Origin: Vitellaria paradoxa
Taxonomy: Eukaryota > Streptophyta > Magnoliopsida > Ericales > Sapotaceae
Length of the DNA stretch: 64,000 nt
Direction: 5' to 3'
Assembly: GCA_019916065.1 (NCBI GenBank)
Contig: CM034233.1
Location: 48,220,141-48,284,140 of the forward strand
Under the pieces are notes generated by a model, which was not told the origin of the DNA, did not search any database, and saw only the letters and a program-made list of their open reading frames with translations. Every line of letters starts with the position of its first letter. Position 1 is the first letter of the stretch. Both the position numbers and the translations under genes were made by a program. Below are positions 46,221 through 57,298 of the stretch, piece by piece.

Positions 46221-47899
46221 ACAACATTCTAGTCCCTAGTAATGCTTCTAATAGAAGAAATAGGAGAGAAATCCAAAAGCATTAATTTCATTTCAATTTG
46301 AATGATATTTCAGCTATTCATATGGGAATTAGTCAACACCATGAGCAAAAATTTTCATAAGCAAGTTTAAAATTTAAAATTTATAAGAGATGTGAAACTT
46401 GCCAAATGTGTGAAATGAATGTGAATGAATAGCAGCTTTTAACTCTATCAATCTTAACATACATCTTTTAGAACTTCATTTAATTCTGAACTTTGCATTC
46501 CATTTCATTCCAAGTTTTGACTTCAAATCTCACCTTGTGAATTCACTCCAAAGAAATAGAGCACACAAGGTTTTCACTCAAGATGCCCCTATTAAGAGTA
46601 AATGTTCATCAAATTCTAGAAGGTGGCATCAACAAGTCAAAAACGATGTATTCAAGAAAGAATTAGACTTGGCATAACTCATGAAGGAATGATGTAGCAA
46701 AGTAATTTCAGAATTTCACCATGATTCCCTAATTCCTAAATTTCACAATTGAATGAAATTCTTTCAACAGATCAATTAGACTTGCAATGGGTTGTAATGG
46801 GGCCATGAGGTTTAATAAGGTAATAGAAGGGAAGGATAAAGGAATTCAAAAACTGATTTGGAACACTGAAATAAACTTTCTTTCCACCCTTCTCCAATTC
46901 TTCTCTTTTTTTTTTTTTTTTGTGAAATTGACCTCAAGTGAATGTATTTCAAAGTAAACAGTTTCCACCTTTTGATTTTCTTTTTATCAACAATTTCCCT
47001 TAACATTTTCTTTTTCCTCATTCCATTCATTTTTCTTTCTTCTCACCTCAAAATCCCAAAGTGTTGTTCATTTCTCTTCCTTAATATTTTCAGTGTATTC
47101 CAATCTGTTAGGGAGGCTAAAGAGCATTCTAATGGTTTTAAGGTATGATGTGGTAAGAAAAAGAGAGTAGAATGCTCTAATAAAGCTCAAACTTGGCTCA
47201 AGGGATGATGTTCCTCAAAGAAAGGCATTCCAAGCTCAAATGTTAAGAAAAATGGCCTAATTATATTTCTATGATTTCATTCCATTCAACCATAAAATTT
47301 AAGAATCAAAGTCCTAGTTCCCTTCATCCATCACTTCACAACACCCAAAGCAAAATAGTATAAGTGGAAATTATTGAAGAAATTTGAAGTGCAAAAAGCT
47401 TGAGCTTTTGGAAGCCCTTAGAGTAAATGAGTCTCTCATGACAAAGTTAAGCTCAAATAGCTCACTTCAGGTTTTAAGTCTCCACTATATCTGGAAATCC
47501 ATAAAACACATTATTCATTCATAAATTCATTCTTCAAGACAAATGTTAGATCAACAATCCTCAAACTAAATCCATTCACACACTTTTCAACTTAAAAACA
47601 CATGGCAACCACAACAACTCTTAAAATTTCATACTTCAACTCAGCTCAATCCAATTTATGCAAATGACATTACTAATTCCAAGAAAACAGAAATTTCATT
47701 CATTCCAAGTTGTAAGTTCAAAGTCCTAGGTAGCAAAAGTAAAACAAAACAACTTAATCCTAATCAAAAGAAACAAACAGCAGGAACATTAATCCAAATC
47801 CTATTGTTGACAAAACATATTTGAAATATTCTGAAGATTTGTTGTCAAAAATCTGGTTTCAAGGACAAAAGAGTCTGGATCATGGCTGAAGTACTGAAA
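46221..47899 (-). other. Athila 3' untranslated part, copy B
   Basis: Non-coding counterpart of 33870-35556, with the same T run near 46906-46921. Differs from copy A mostly by small indels. Confidence 0.6.
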
Positions 47900-48137
47900 T
47901 TAAGCATTTCTCCCTTCTTGACTCCATTCGAATATGCTTTCCACCATTCGAATAAGCTTCTGCTGCCCCTGTCTCAGCTCACTCACTTCCCTCATCAGCA
48001 CTTCTTGATTTTTCTGGATTAATTCAACTTCTCCTCTGTGCTCATGGGGGCTGCTTCAGTTGCCTCCTCCTCTGCTGGCTGCTGCTGGTTGTTCTCAACT
48101 GCAGGTGGAGTAGCCTTCTTCAATTGTCGACTTCGAT

Positions 48138-49274
48138 TCATGGATATTTGTCTATCAAAGGAGCAGCTTTCACAATGGCCATTCCTGCCTCTTCCTCTAT
48201 TCCCAAAAAGTGCTCAATTATCTCTGTAATTAAACCTCCAAAAGGCAGCCCAGCAGTGGATTCTGGTTTCTCTACCACATGAGAAATAACCAACCAAATG
48301 TGGTAAGGTAAATCCATGGGAATGCCTAACAACATCTTTCCCATAATCATGGCTTGTTCAAGAGTGATGGTTGACTTGTAAGCATGGGGCAGAAATAAAG
48401 AACAGACCAGCATGTGAAGGATATTACTTTTGGGAGTAATTCCTGACTTGGACATCCTAGAAGTGGTCCATTGAGCTCGAGGGTTGGCTGTGAAGAGCCT
48501 AGCCAAATTGTCCTTATGCAATTGCTTCTCCCATTTTGCTTTTTGTTTAGGTGTGGATTCGGGTATTCTTTCAACAGGCAAATGACCTATGAAGGAAATC
48601 TTCTCAAGATTCAAACTAATTCTCTTCCCTCTAACCTTAGAGTTTATCTCAGGTCTCCCATGAATCATACCCATTTCAGCATTTGAGTAAAATTCCCTCA
48701 CATATGGTACCACAGCCCTCCTACTGGTTGTAACCCAATGTACCCAGCCCCTTTGCTCAAATAACTCTAACAATTCATAGGGTGGTTCATTGTAATCCTC
48801 CAATTTAATTCCTCTTTCAGTCAACACAGCTCTCTTGCTGTAATTCTCATCAAATTTCAGCTTTGAAGCTTTGTTGGAAAACCTCAAATTATCAAAAGAA
48901 CCCTCATCAAACAGATCATGGCCAGGTTGTGCTTCAGGTTCATCTTCAGGAACCTTTTCAGAGGTGTGGACCTCATCCTCAGGAGCAGAGGTGTGTTCCT
49001 CAATCGGCACATTCTCAGGAACTCCAACAGAGTTTTCCTTTTCAACATTAGAGACATGAGCATCATGTCTCTCACTCAAACTCTCATTGCCTACAGAATG
49101 GAATGATTCTGTTCTAGAGGAAGACCTACGGTCTGATTTAGAGGATGACAGTTCATATGTTATGGGTTCCTGAACAACAAGTGAAGAACCCTTACCATGT
49201 TGGCTCAAAATCCTCATGCTCCTTCTCTTAGCCTTTCCTTTGTAAGCCATCTTCTTCATCCTCTTTGGTGGCAT
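48138..49274 (-). CDS. Athila extra ORF (env position), copy B, 378 open codons
   Basis: This is the most complete version of the extra protein. It has a basic N-terminus (MPPKRMKKMAYKGKAKRRS), an acidic Ser/Glu/Pro linker (about residues 40-125), and a central domain from about residue 135 (AVLTERGIKLEDYNEPPYEL, RRAVVPYVREFYSNAEMG, KISFIGHLPVERIPES, GITPKSNILHMLVCSLFLPH, LPYHIWLVISHVV, GLPFGGLITEIIEHFLGIEE). The frame then breaks near 48140, and the coiled-coil tail continues out of frame to 47900. The basic N-terminus and the lack of a membrane anchor fit an intracellular, possibly nuclear protein better than an envelope. Function is unknown; the domain is recalled as PF20167. Confidence 0.82.
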   Translation of the reverse strand: MPPKRMKKMAYKGKAKRRSMRILSQHGKGSSLVVQEPITYELSSSKSDRRSSSRTESFHSVGNESLSERHDAHVSNVEKENSVGVPENVPIEEHTSAPEDEVHTSEKVPEDEPEAQPGHDLFDEGSFDNLRFSNKASKLKFDENYSKRAVLTERGIKLEDYNEPPYELLELFEQRGWVHWVTTSRRAVVPYVREFYSNAEMGMIHGRPEINSKVRGKRISLNLEKISFIGHLPVERIPESTPKQKAKWEKQLHKDNLARLFTANPRAQWTTSRMSKSGITPKSNILHMLVCSLFLPHAYKSTITLEQAMIMGKMLLGIPMDLPYHIWLVISHVVEKPESTAGLPFGGLITEIIEHFLGIEEEAGMAIVKAAPLIDKYP

Positions 49275-49895
49275 TTTGCTTCACTTGATTTTTCACCCTT
49301 TATCAGAAATTCTCCAAAGCTGTAAACCCTAGCTTCTTCAATCGCAGCTCTGTATCTGAATCTTCCTTCAATGTCAACTCAAAATCTCACTCAGATAATC
49401 TGAAAGTAAAAGGCTGGAAGAAGATGTGGAATGGTGAAGGTTTCAGGGTTGTGGGCACCAGGGCTCGTATTCGAATAGAACAGGACCTTAAATGGGGCCA
49501 CTTACGGGTATATACAGGATTTAAAACTGACATCATATTCGAATACCCAGACCCATATTCGAATACAGGTTATCAGCACTTTGCAATTCCAGTGTCCAGA
49601 AAACCAGAAATTCTTCCCATTTCTTAAGAATACTCAAATTAAGTTTTGCCAACAGCTAGATTCGAAAATTATTTCAAAAGAAAACTAATTCAAGAAGAAG
49701 TTTTGCAATTTTTCCAAATTTCAAAAAAATTTTTTTTTTCAAATTTTCAACATATGCAAACTCAAACTGACATAAGCATGATCTTAATTCAATTCAAGCA
49801 ATTCCAAATCATATTCAAAACATTCTGATCATATCCAATCACCCAATTCAGCAAATTTCAGTAAAACTATTCACATTCACAAACTCAGATTGTGT

Positions 49896-49905
49896 CCCCC
49901 CAACT
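49896..49905 (-). promoter_or_regulatory. internal polypurine tract copy 1, Athila B
   Basis: Minus strand AGTTGGGGGG, position equivalent to 37565-37574. Confidence 0.6.
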
Positions 49906-50051
49906 AAAACAAGCATTGTCCTCAATGCACAAACAAGTCAATCAATTTGGAATAAAGTGCAAAGGAAAAGAGGTACCTGCTGAGTTTAAGGTTAACATGT
50001 TTGAGTGATGTAGACCAGCTGAAACTCCAAGGTATTACCAAAACAGTTGCT

Positions 50052-50061
50052 CCCCCCAACT
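50052..50061 (-). promoter_or_regulatory. internal polypurine tract copy 2, Athila B
   Basis: Minus strand AGTTGGGGGG, position equivalent to 37733-37742. Confidence 0.6.
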
Positions 50062-50813
50062 TGTTCAATGCAATATTCTCAAAGAAAATGCAAATCAGTA
50101 GAACCAAAACAATACAAAATGGGTTGAGTGTAATTAAGATCAGTGAGGTTTTGCCAAGCATCAAATATGCAAGATGGGTTGCTGTTCACAGATGAGATTT
50201 TGTGCTCAGATGGCCTATTCAAATGACTATTCAGCTATTCGAATGAGATGATTTCTCATCTGATTTGGACTTAATAGCAGTACCAGATTTGATCAGTTTT
50301 TGTTGCACCTGCTGATGTGACTTGATCCTTAATGAAGCATGCTCAATTGAAATTCTTTGGCTGCATTCTGAAACACTTTGAAAGCATGTGCTACCCACTT
50401 TGGTTAATGCATTATACTCCCAAAACAAATCAAGCAAATGCATTTATTCCATTGACTCTCAAGTAGGTCCACCACAAGTGATGTTGCTACCTCAAATAGC
50501 ACATGTCAGTTCCAACCTTTGAAAATTCAAATATCAGTAAAACATAAAGCAGAAATTCTCAATTCTTCATGAAACTTGCTGAAACCAATGTGTTAAAACT
50601 TGCAAACTGAAAATTTTTTTTTTTTTTAGATGAAAGAAAGAAAATTACAAAAACCAAAGAAAACAGAAAATCAAAAACATAACAGAACCTACACTATGAT
50701 ACAAAATCAGAATTCTTCTCCATTCAAACAGAATTTGGGGGATCTTCAAGATCCCAACTCTCCACTTCAGCAACAAAATTCTCATGATACTCTTTCAATC
50801 TCTGTCCTGTCCT

Positions 50814-51128
50814 TCACTCTAAAAACATTTTGGAGGTTGGATTTTGAATGTCAACAGCCCCAAACTCAGTGATGTTCTGAATCACATATGGACCACTCCA
50901 TCTGGACTTCAATTTCCCGGGAAACAAGTGTAACCTTGAGTCATACAACAAGACCTTTTGACCCACAAACAACTCTCTTTTGAGGATATGTGTATCATGC
51001 CATTTCTTCACTCTATCCTTGGTGATCTTAGCATTCTCATATGCATCATTTCTAATCTCCTCAAGCTCATTTAGTTGCAATTTTCTTTGAAAACCAGATT
51101 CAGTGATGCTCTCATTAAAATGTCTCAC
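50814..51128 (-). pseudogene. Athila integrase C-terminal part, copy B
   Basis: It reads [40 protein letters not shown] and [20 protein letters not shown], the C-terminal DNA-binding end of Athila integrase. A short frame change near 51120 separates it from the core at 51125-52048, with which it is colinear. Confidence 0.85.
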
Positions 51129-52048
51129 TGCCCAAAAGCCTTGTGTTCAAGTTCCACAGGAAGATGACAAGCTTTTCCATACACTAACCTATAAGGAGAC
51201 ATGCCTAGGATAGTCTTGTAGGCAGTCCTATAAGCCCAAAGTGCATCAACCAATTTCAAAGACCAATCTTTCCTTGTGGGATTCACTGTTTTTTCAATGA
51301 TTCTTTTGATCTCTCTATTGGCTAATTCAGCTTGTCCACTTGTTTGGGGGTGGTAAGATGTTCCAACCTTATGTAACACCCCATACTTCTTCATCAAAAG
51401 ACCAACATGTCTATTGCAAAAATGTGTTCCCCTATCACTTATCATGGCCTTTGGCATTCCAAATCTTGAAAACACATTTTCCTTCAAAAATTTTATCACT
51501 ACCTTGTGGTCATTGGTCTTAGTTGGTATGGCTTCTATCCACTTTGAAACATAATCCACTGCCACTAAGATATACTCATTGCCAAATGAATTCACAAATG
51601 GTCCCATAAAATCCATACCCCAACAATCAAAGATATCAAGCACATAAATGGGGTGAAGTGGCATCATGTTTCTCCTAGTGATCTTACCAAGCCTTTGACA
51701 CCTATCACAAGCAACACAAAAGGCATGCACATCCCTAAACATGGTAGGCCAAAACAATCCACTCTGTAAAATCTTTGCCACTGTCTTCCTAGCTGAAAAA
51801 TGACCTCCACATGCAAGAGTATGACAAAAACTAATGACACTCTGTACTTCACTCTCGGGTATGCATCTCCTTATGACTTGATCTGAGCAATACTTAAACA
51901 AATAAGGGTCATCCCAGAAAAAGTGTCTCACATTCCTAAAGAACTTCCTTCTATCCAACATGGTCCAGTGAGAAGGCACAATACCTGAAGCTAGGTAGTT
52001 GGCTATATCTGCAAACCAAGGTACCTCAGAAGAGTCTATGTGGAACAA
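51125..52048 (-). CDS. Athila integrase zinc finger and catalytic core, copy B (307 open codons)
   Basis: The HHCC zinc finger is visible as [15 protein letters not shown] followed by [11 protein letters not shown]. The catalytic core shows all three acidic residues: WGMDFMGPF (D), ISDRGTHF (D) and [18 protein letters not shown] (E). [10 protein letters not shown] and [21 protein letters not shown] are standard for Ty3/gypsy. Upstream, the segment begins in the RNase H-integrase linker ([14 protein letters not shown]). The enzyme inserts element DNA into the chromosome. As read, this part is undamaged, so the element is either young or was recently active. Confidence 0.93.
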   Translation of the reverse strand: MFHIDSSEVPWFADIANYLASGIVPSHWTMLDRRKFFRNVRHFFWDDPYLFKYCSDQVIRRCIPESEVQSVISFCHTLACGGHFSARKTVAKILQSGLFWPTMFRDVHAFCVACDRCQRLGKITRRNMMPLHPIYVLDIFDCWGMDFMGPFVNSFGNEYILVAVDYVSKWIEAIPTKTNDHKVVIKFLKENVFSRFGMPKAMISDRGTHFCNRHVGLLMKKYGVLHKVGTSYHPQTSGQAELANREIKRIIEKTVNPTRKDWSLKLVDALWAYRTAYKTILGMSPYRLVYGKACHLPVELEHKAFGQ

Positions 52049-53449
52049 CTGCTCATCAGGGAATGTCTCATTGATGGGAGAATCAAAGATGCTAAATCTT
52101 GATGTGGGAGTCTAGAAAGGTGATCAGCAACTACATTTTCAACTCCCTTTTTGTCCTTGATTTCTAAATCAAATTCTTGAAGCAGAAGAATCCATCTAAT
52201 AAGTCTAGGCTTAGCATCAGGTTTGGTCAAGAGATACTTCAAAGCAGCATGGTCAGTGTATACTATGACATGAGAACCTACCAGGTATGATCTGAACTTG
52301 TCCAAGGCATATACTACTGCTAGCAACTCCTTCTCAGTAGTAGTGTAATTCCTTTGTGCTTCACTAAGGGTTTTGCTAGCATAGTACAACACATGTGGTC
52401 TCCTATCCCTCCTCTGTCCTAGCACTGCACCAATGGCACAATCACTAGCATCACACATGATCTCAAATGGTAAAGTCCAGTCTGGTGGCTGCATAATGGG
52501 AGCTGAGGTGAGCAAACTCTTAAGTCTATCAAATGAGGCCTGACACTCTGGTGTCCAATCAAAGGGAACATCCTGGGATAGAAGGTTGCACAAAGGTCTA
52601 GCAATGGCACTGAATGATGCAATAAACCTTCTATAAAACCCAGCATGGCCAAGAATGATCTGATATCCTTAACACATCTAGGGGTAGGAAGTTTTTGAAT
52701 AATTTCCACTTTAGCTTTGTCTACTTCTATCCCCCTAGAAGACACTATGTGGCCAAGGACAATTCCATGAGTTACCATAAAGTGGCATTTTTCCCAATTC
52801 AAAACCAAGTTTTTCTCCTCACATCTAATCAAAACCTTCTCTAAGTTTCCCAAACATGTATCAAAGTCACTGCCATATACTGAAAAGTCATCCATAAAAA
52901 CTTCAAGGAATCTCTCTACAAAATCACTAAACAGACTCATCATACATCTCTGAAATGTTGCAGGAGCATTGCAAAGACCAAAAGGCATACGCCTATATGC
53001 AAATGTGCCAAATGGGCAAGTGAATGTGGTCTTTTCTGATCCTCCAATGCAATCTCAATCTGATTATACCCAGAGTAACCATCCAAGAAACAGTAAAATG
53101 CATGCCCTGCCACTCTTTCCAATACCTGATCTAGGAATGGAAGAGGGAAGTGATCTTTCCTTGTGACTGCATTCAACTTTCTATAATCTATGCACATGCG
53201 CCATCCTGTTTGGATGCGCATTGGAACTAATTCCTCTTTTTCATTCTTAATCACAGTCACTCCAGATTTCTTAGGCACTACCTGAGTTGGACTCACCCAC
53301 TTAGAATCTGAGATGGGGTAGATAATTCCAGCATCCAAAAGCTTGATTACCTCCCCTCTAACAACCTCTTTCATGTTGGGGTTGAGTCTCCTTTGCATTT
53401 GCCTAATAGGCTTGGCCTCCTCCTCCAAAATATCTATGGTGCAAATCAT
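52036..53449 (-). pseudogene. Athila RT-RNase H, copy B, two frame breaks
   Basis: RT palm and fingers are at 52940-53449 ([60 protein letters not shown]). RT continues at 52419-52988 with [20 protein letters not shown] and the catalytic box VFMDDFSVYG, both aspartates present. RNase H is at 52036-52593 ([56 protein letters not shown]). One frameshift near 53000 and one near 52590 divide it. The active residues of both domains are present. Confidence 0.92.
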
Positions 53450-54596
53450 GGACTGATTCCTTGCAGGTCTGCTATGGTCCAGCCCAAAGCTCCTCTATGC
53501 TTCCTCAAGACTTCCACAAGTCTATTTTCTTGGTCCAAACTCAGCTGAGATGAAATGACAGCTGGATAGGACTCTCCCTCACCTAAAAATACATATTTCA
53601 AGTCACTTGGCAAAGGTTTTCTCTCAGGTTTTGGTGGCTGGTCCAAAAATGACAAAGGCTTGGCTATGGGCAGCTCTAAAGACTCAACAGTGGTCTCCAC
53701 TGATTCATCATCAGCACTGAATTTTTCATTTCCTCAAATTCTCCTCCCTCACAATTCTCCAAGTCACAATCAGCTAGGAAATCTACTTGCTCATTATTCA
53801 CTAAGGCTTTCTCCAAAGGGTCATCAAAATACTCTCTATCAAAGTGATCTTGAGTGGTTGTTTGAATCCAATCAACTTCCTCTACCTCCTCATAATCACT
53901 CGGCTGCTTGGTCACCTTAAGATGTTTTTCTCAATTGTCATGTTTCCAAAGGAGAACTTGATAACTCCAGTTCTACAATTGATCAAGGCATTTGAGGTGG
54001 CCAAAAATGGTCTTCCTAGGATACAGGTACAGCTGGTTGGTTTCCTTGAATGGGCTGAGTGTCTAGCACTATAAGTCCACTGGAAAGTAAAAATGATCCA
54101 CTTGAATCAAGACATCCTCAACCACACCCCTAGGGACTTTAACTGACCTATCAGCAAGTTGTAATGTCACCCTTGTAGGTCTAAGTTCTCCCAACCCCAG
54201 CTGTTTGTAAACAGTGAATGGTAAGAGGTTGACACTTGCACCTAAATCTAGCAAAGCTTGATCTACCCTTTGATTCCCAATTAAGCAGGCTATGGTGGGG
54301 CAACCTGGATCTTTATATTTGGGAGGAGTTTTAAATTGCAAAATGGAGCTCACTTGTTCAGTCAAAAATGCTCTTTCTTTCACATTCATTTTCCTCTTAA
54401 CAGTACACAAATCTTTCAAAAATTTTCCATAGGATGGATTTTGTTTAATTGCATCAAGTAAGGGAATATTGATTCTGACTTGTTTGAACAATTCATAGAT
54501 GTCAGAATTCAAATTCTCTTTCTTGGCTTTGTTCAATCTTTGTGGAAATGGAAGTTTTGGAAAAAATTCAGATTTGTCCAAATTGGTTTTATTCAA
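53450..54596 (-). pseudogene. Athila protease and linker to RT, copy B
   Basis: 54069-54596 is open through the active site: RVDQALLDLGASVNLLPF has the D-L-G-A-S variant typical of Athila in place of DTGA/DSGA. It goes on with QLGLGELRPTRVTLQLADRS and PRGVVEDVLIQVDHFYFPVD. A frame break near 54070 leads to an acidic linker at 53446-53915 (VEEVDWIQTTTQ, KPLSFL, PERKPLPSDLKYVFLG), which carries the start of RT. The protease would process Gag-Pol. Confidence 0.88.
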
Positions 54597-56592
54597 AATT
54601 TCTTTATTTTCAAAATCTTTCTCACTCTTTTCAAACTGATTTTCTTCAGAAATTTTTTTCTTATTGTCAGAAATTTCCTCTTTATTTTCAGAATTTACCT
54701 GCTCTGTTCTCTGGATTCTGATTTGCTGCTTACTGCTATTCGAATGTTGCTTGCTGGTATTCGAATATCCCTTGGCTGCATCAGAATTTCCTGATTTTCT
54801 TGGTCAGATTCTGCTTTTCCTCAAATTTCTGCTGTCCAACTTGTTGTCCCCAATTAGTCTTTCATTTTGCTTCAATTCTTGCTCTTCATTCTGAAACATG
54901 ACTTCTTTCTCAGAAGTGCTAAATTGCTGTTTTGTTCACTTTCTGTTTTGCTGTCCAATTTCTGTTTCAGCTGCACTTCTCTTCATTTTTCATGATTTCT
55001 TGCTCATTTTCTTCCTCAATTTCTTCAGCAGGTGGTTTGTAATCTGGCTTGACAATTTGCTTACCACTTCTCAATGTTGAAACAGCTTGTACATGCTCCA
55101 GATTTTCATTTGCAGCAGATGAAGATGATTCACTGAAATGAACTTGGCTTGTAGGATTTGGTCTTGGCTGAGATGGAAGCTTTCCTGATTCTCTGATGGT
55201 TAAAGCTTGAGTTAGCTTTGACAATTGACTTCGGATGTCTTCCATGGCCCTGTTTGTCTGCTCTTGAAACTTGGAATTCTGATTGTTGGTTCCAATCTGC
55301 CCTTGCATAAATTGTTGCAAGGTGTCTTCCAAAGATCTTTTGTGAGGTGGCTGATAAAAATTTGATTCTGCTGAGGTTGAAAAGGCTGAGGAGGAAATGG
55401 TTGGGGTTGCACATTTTGTTGAGGTTGGTATTGTTGGTTCTGTGCTTCTGCTTTCCAAGAAAGGTTTGGATGATTTCTGTAGCCAGGGTTGTAGCTATTC
55501 GAATATGGACTATGGCCTTGCGAATATGTGTTCATCCCCTGATTTTGATTGAAGGGTCTTGCAGCTTGTGTGGGATTTGCTTGACCATAGAGAACTTCCT
55601 TAAAGGCTGGAAGTGTTGGGCAATCATCAGTCCTGTGGTCTGCGGTTTCACACATCACACACTTACTTCACTCTCCTTCAATGTTTGCTTCTTTTGCTCC
55701 ATCAATTCAATCTTTCTTGACAATGCAGCCAGCCTAGCTCCAACATCATCTGCCTCATTGAGATGGAACTTTCCTCTATCATTTGATCTGTCAGAAAATT
55801 CAGAACAAAATGGGGAGACTACCTCCCACTGTTTAGTGTTTTCAGCTAAAGCATCAAAGAAATGTAAAGCCTCTTCAGCAGTTTTGTCATAGAATTCACC
55901 ATTACACATGGTGGCAACCAACATTTTCAGATTTGGAGTTAATGCATTATGGAAAAAATTAACAATTCTCCAAGATTCAAAACCATGATGTGGACATGCT
56001 TGCAATAATTCCTTGAATCTTTCCCATGCTTGAGCAAATGTTTCATTGGATTTACACACAAAATTCATTATTTGCTGTTGAAGAATCACAGTTCTATTTG
56101 CAGGAAAATACTTCTTCAAAAATTTTGTTTGCATGTCTCTCCAAGTACCTATTGATCTAGGCTCAAGTGAATTCAACCACATTTTTGCCTTGTCTTTCAA
56201 TGAAAATGGAAATAATTTAAGCCTAACCATGTCCTCATTAACATTCCTATCCATGCAAGTTCCACAAACATCTTCAAATTCTTTCATATGCATATAAGGA
56301 TTTTCTGAGTCCATGCCATGAAAAGTTGGTAACAGCTGAATTGTTCCAGGTTTAAGATAAAAATTCTGATGTCCATTTGGAAGAACAATGCAAGATGGAG
56401 TGGTTTGTCTAGCTGGATAAAGATATTCCGGAGAGGTCTAAGGATGTTTTGATCCATTTGATCATTCTCTCCTTGAACACTTCCTTCCGGCAGAACAGGT
56501 GGTGGTGGATCCATATGTGCAACAGAAAATTCAGATTGGGAATGTAGTGCAGCAAATTCAATCAATTCAGCAAGAGAAGATGGAGAATGCAA
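54597..56592 (-). pseudogene. Athila gag, copy B, a few frameshifts
   Basis: The N-terminus near 56592 reads SSLAELIEFAALHSQSEFSV. The capsid domain is open at 55655-56314 (KLFPFSLKDKAKMWLNSL, GTWRDMQTKFLKKYFPANRT, WERFKELLQACPHHG, FFHNALTPNLKMLVATM). After a frame change a knuckle CVMCETADHRTDDC follows (CX2CX4HX4C), then an Asn/Gln/Pro-rich linker (55212-55658) and a charged linker to the protease. Gag would form the particle. The linkers contain ATTCGAAT sites at 54738, 54759 and 55497. Confidence 0.88.
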
Positions 56593-56768
56593 TTCAATCT
56601 GTTTCCAACAAGTTTACCAGACCTTAAAAGCATAAACAGAAATTCAGACTGAAACAAAACTCCAATCTAAACTCCTAACTTCACAATTTCATCTACTGAT
56701 TCACAGAGAATTGCAACTACAGCTCTCAGCAGAATGCAGCCGTATTCGAATATTCAATGAATATATTA

Positions 56769-56868
56769 NNNNNNNNNNNNNNNNNNNNNNNNNNNNNNNN
56801 NNNNNNNNNNNNNNNNNNNNNNNNNNNNNNNNNNNNNNNNNNNNNNNNNNNNNNNNNNNNNNNNNNNN
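56769..56868. other. assembly gap of 100 N
   Basis: Exactly 100 N, the usual placeholder for a gap of unknown size. It removes the end of Athila copy B (PBS, right LTR and right flank). Confidence 0.99.
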
Positions 56869-57298
56869 ACATCAACCCAAGTTAGCCTCATGAATAGTCT
56901 CCTGTGATCTCACTTCGAGTTCATTCATGATCATCTTGGCCATCTCGTTCAACGAATAAATGGTAGGCACAACCACCTTTCTTACCTCACATAAGAAGGA
57001 AGAAGAAAAGGAAAAATAATGAAAGAAAAATGTATATAGAGGTATGCGGGAGTAGAAGAAGTTGAAGGTGTAATTGTGTGTTGGGGTATTTATACATAAG
57101 TTAAAAGTCCCAGCATAAAAACCTCCTTAATTTCTCCTCCAACTCCCGCACAACTCCAAAACCCACTTGCCAGCTCTCAGCCTCCCCCACACAGTAATAA
57201 AAGACTTTTTTCTATCTTTACCAATGATTAATGACTGTTCTCCCCACTAATAAGAAACACACTTGGATACATATGTACCCATGCAAAACTTAATACAT
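56869..57298 (-). mobile_element. gypsy 3' LTR piece, left part (second copy)
   Basis: Closely related to 26450-26930. With 57912-58059 it forms the first ~580 bp of the LTR, interrupted by the LINE at 57299-57911. It ends with TTAATACAT (57290-57298), the left side of the LINE target duplication. A TATA region lies near 57088. Confidence 0.82.

Larger units (their letters stand above)
32334..56768 (-). mobile_element. Athila-type gypsy DNA arranged LTR-internal-LTR-internal
   Basis: Two near-identical units, each an LTR of about 1.53 kb plus an internal region of about 10.8 kb (copy A) or at least 10.56 kb (copy B), lie head to tail on the minus strand. Each internal region has, on the minus strand, PBS for Asp-tRNA (seen in A), gag, protease, RT-RNase H, integrase, an extra ORF and a purine tract. 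This is the Athila layout. The right end of copy B is lost in the N gap about 200 bp before its expected 5' LTR. The left flank is the interrupted gag at 32333; no right flank is available to test for a target duplication. Confidence 0.88.
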
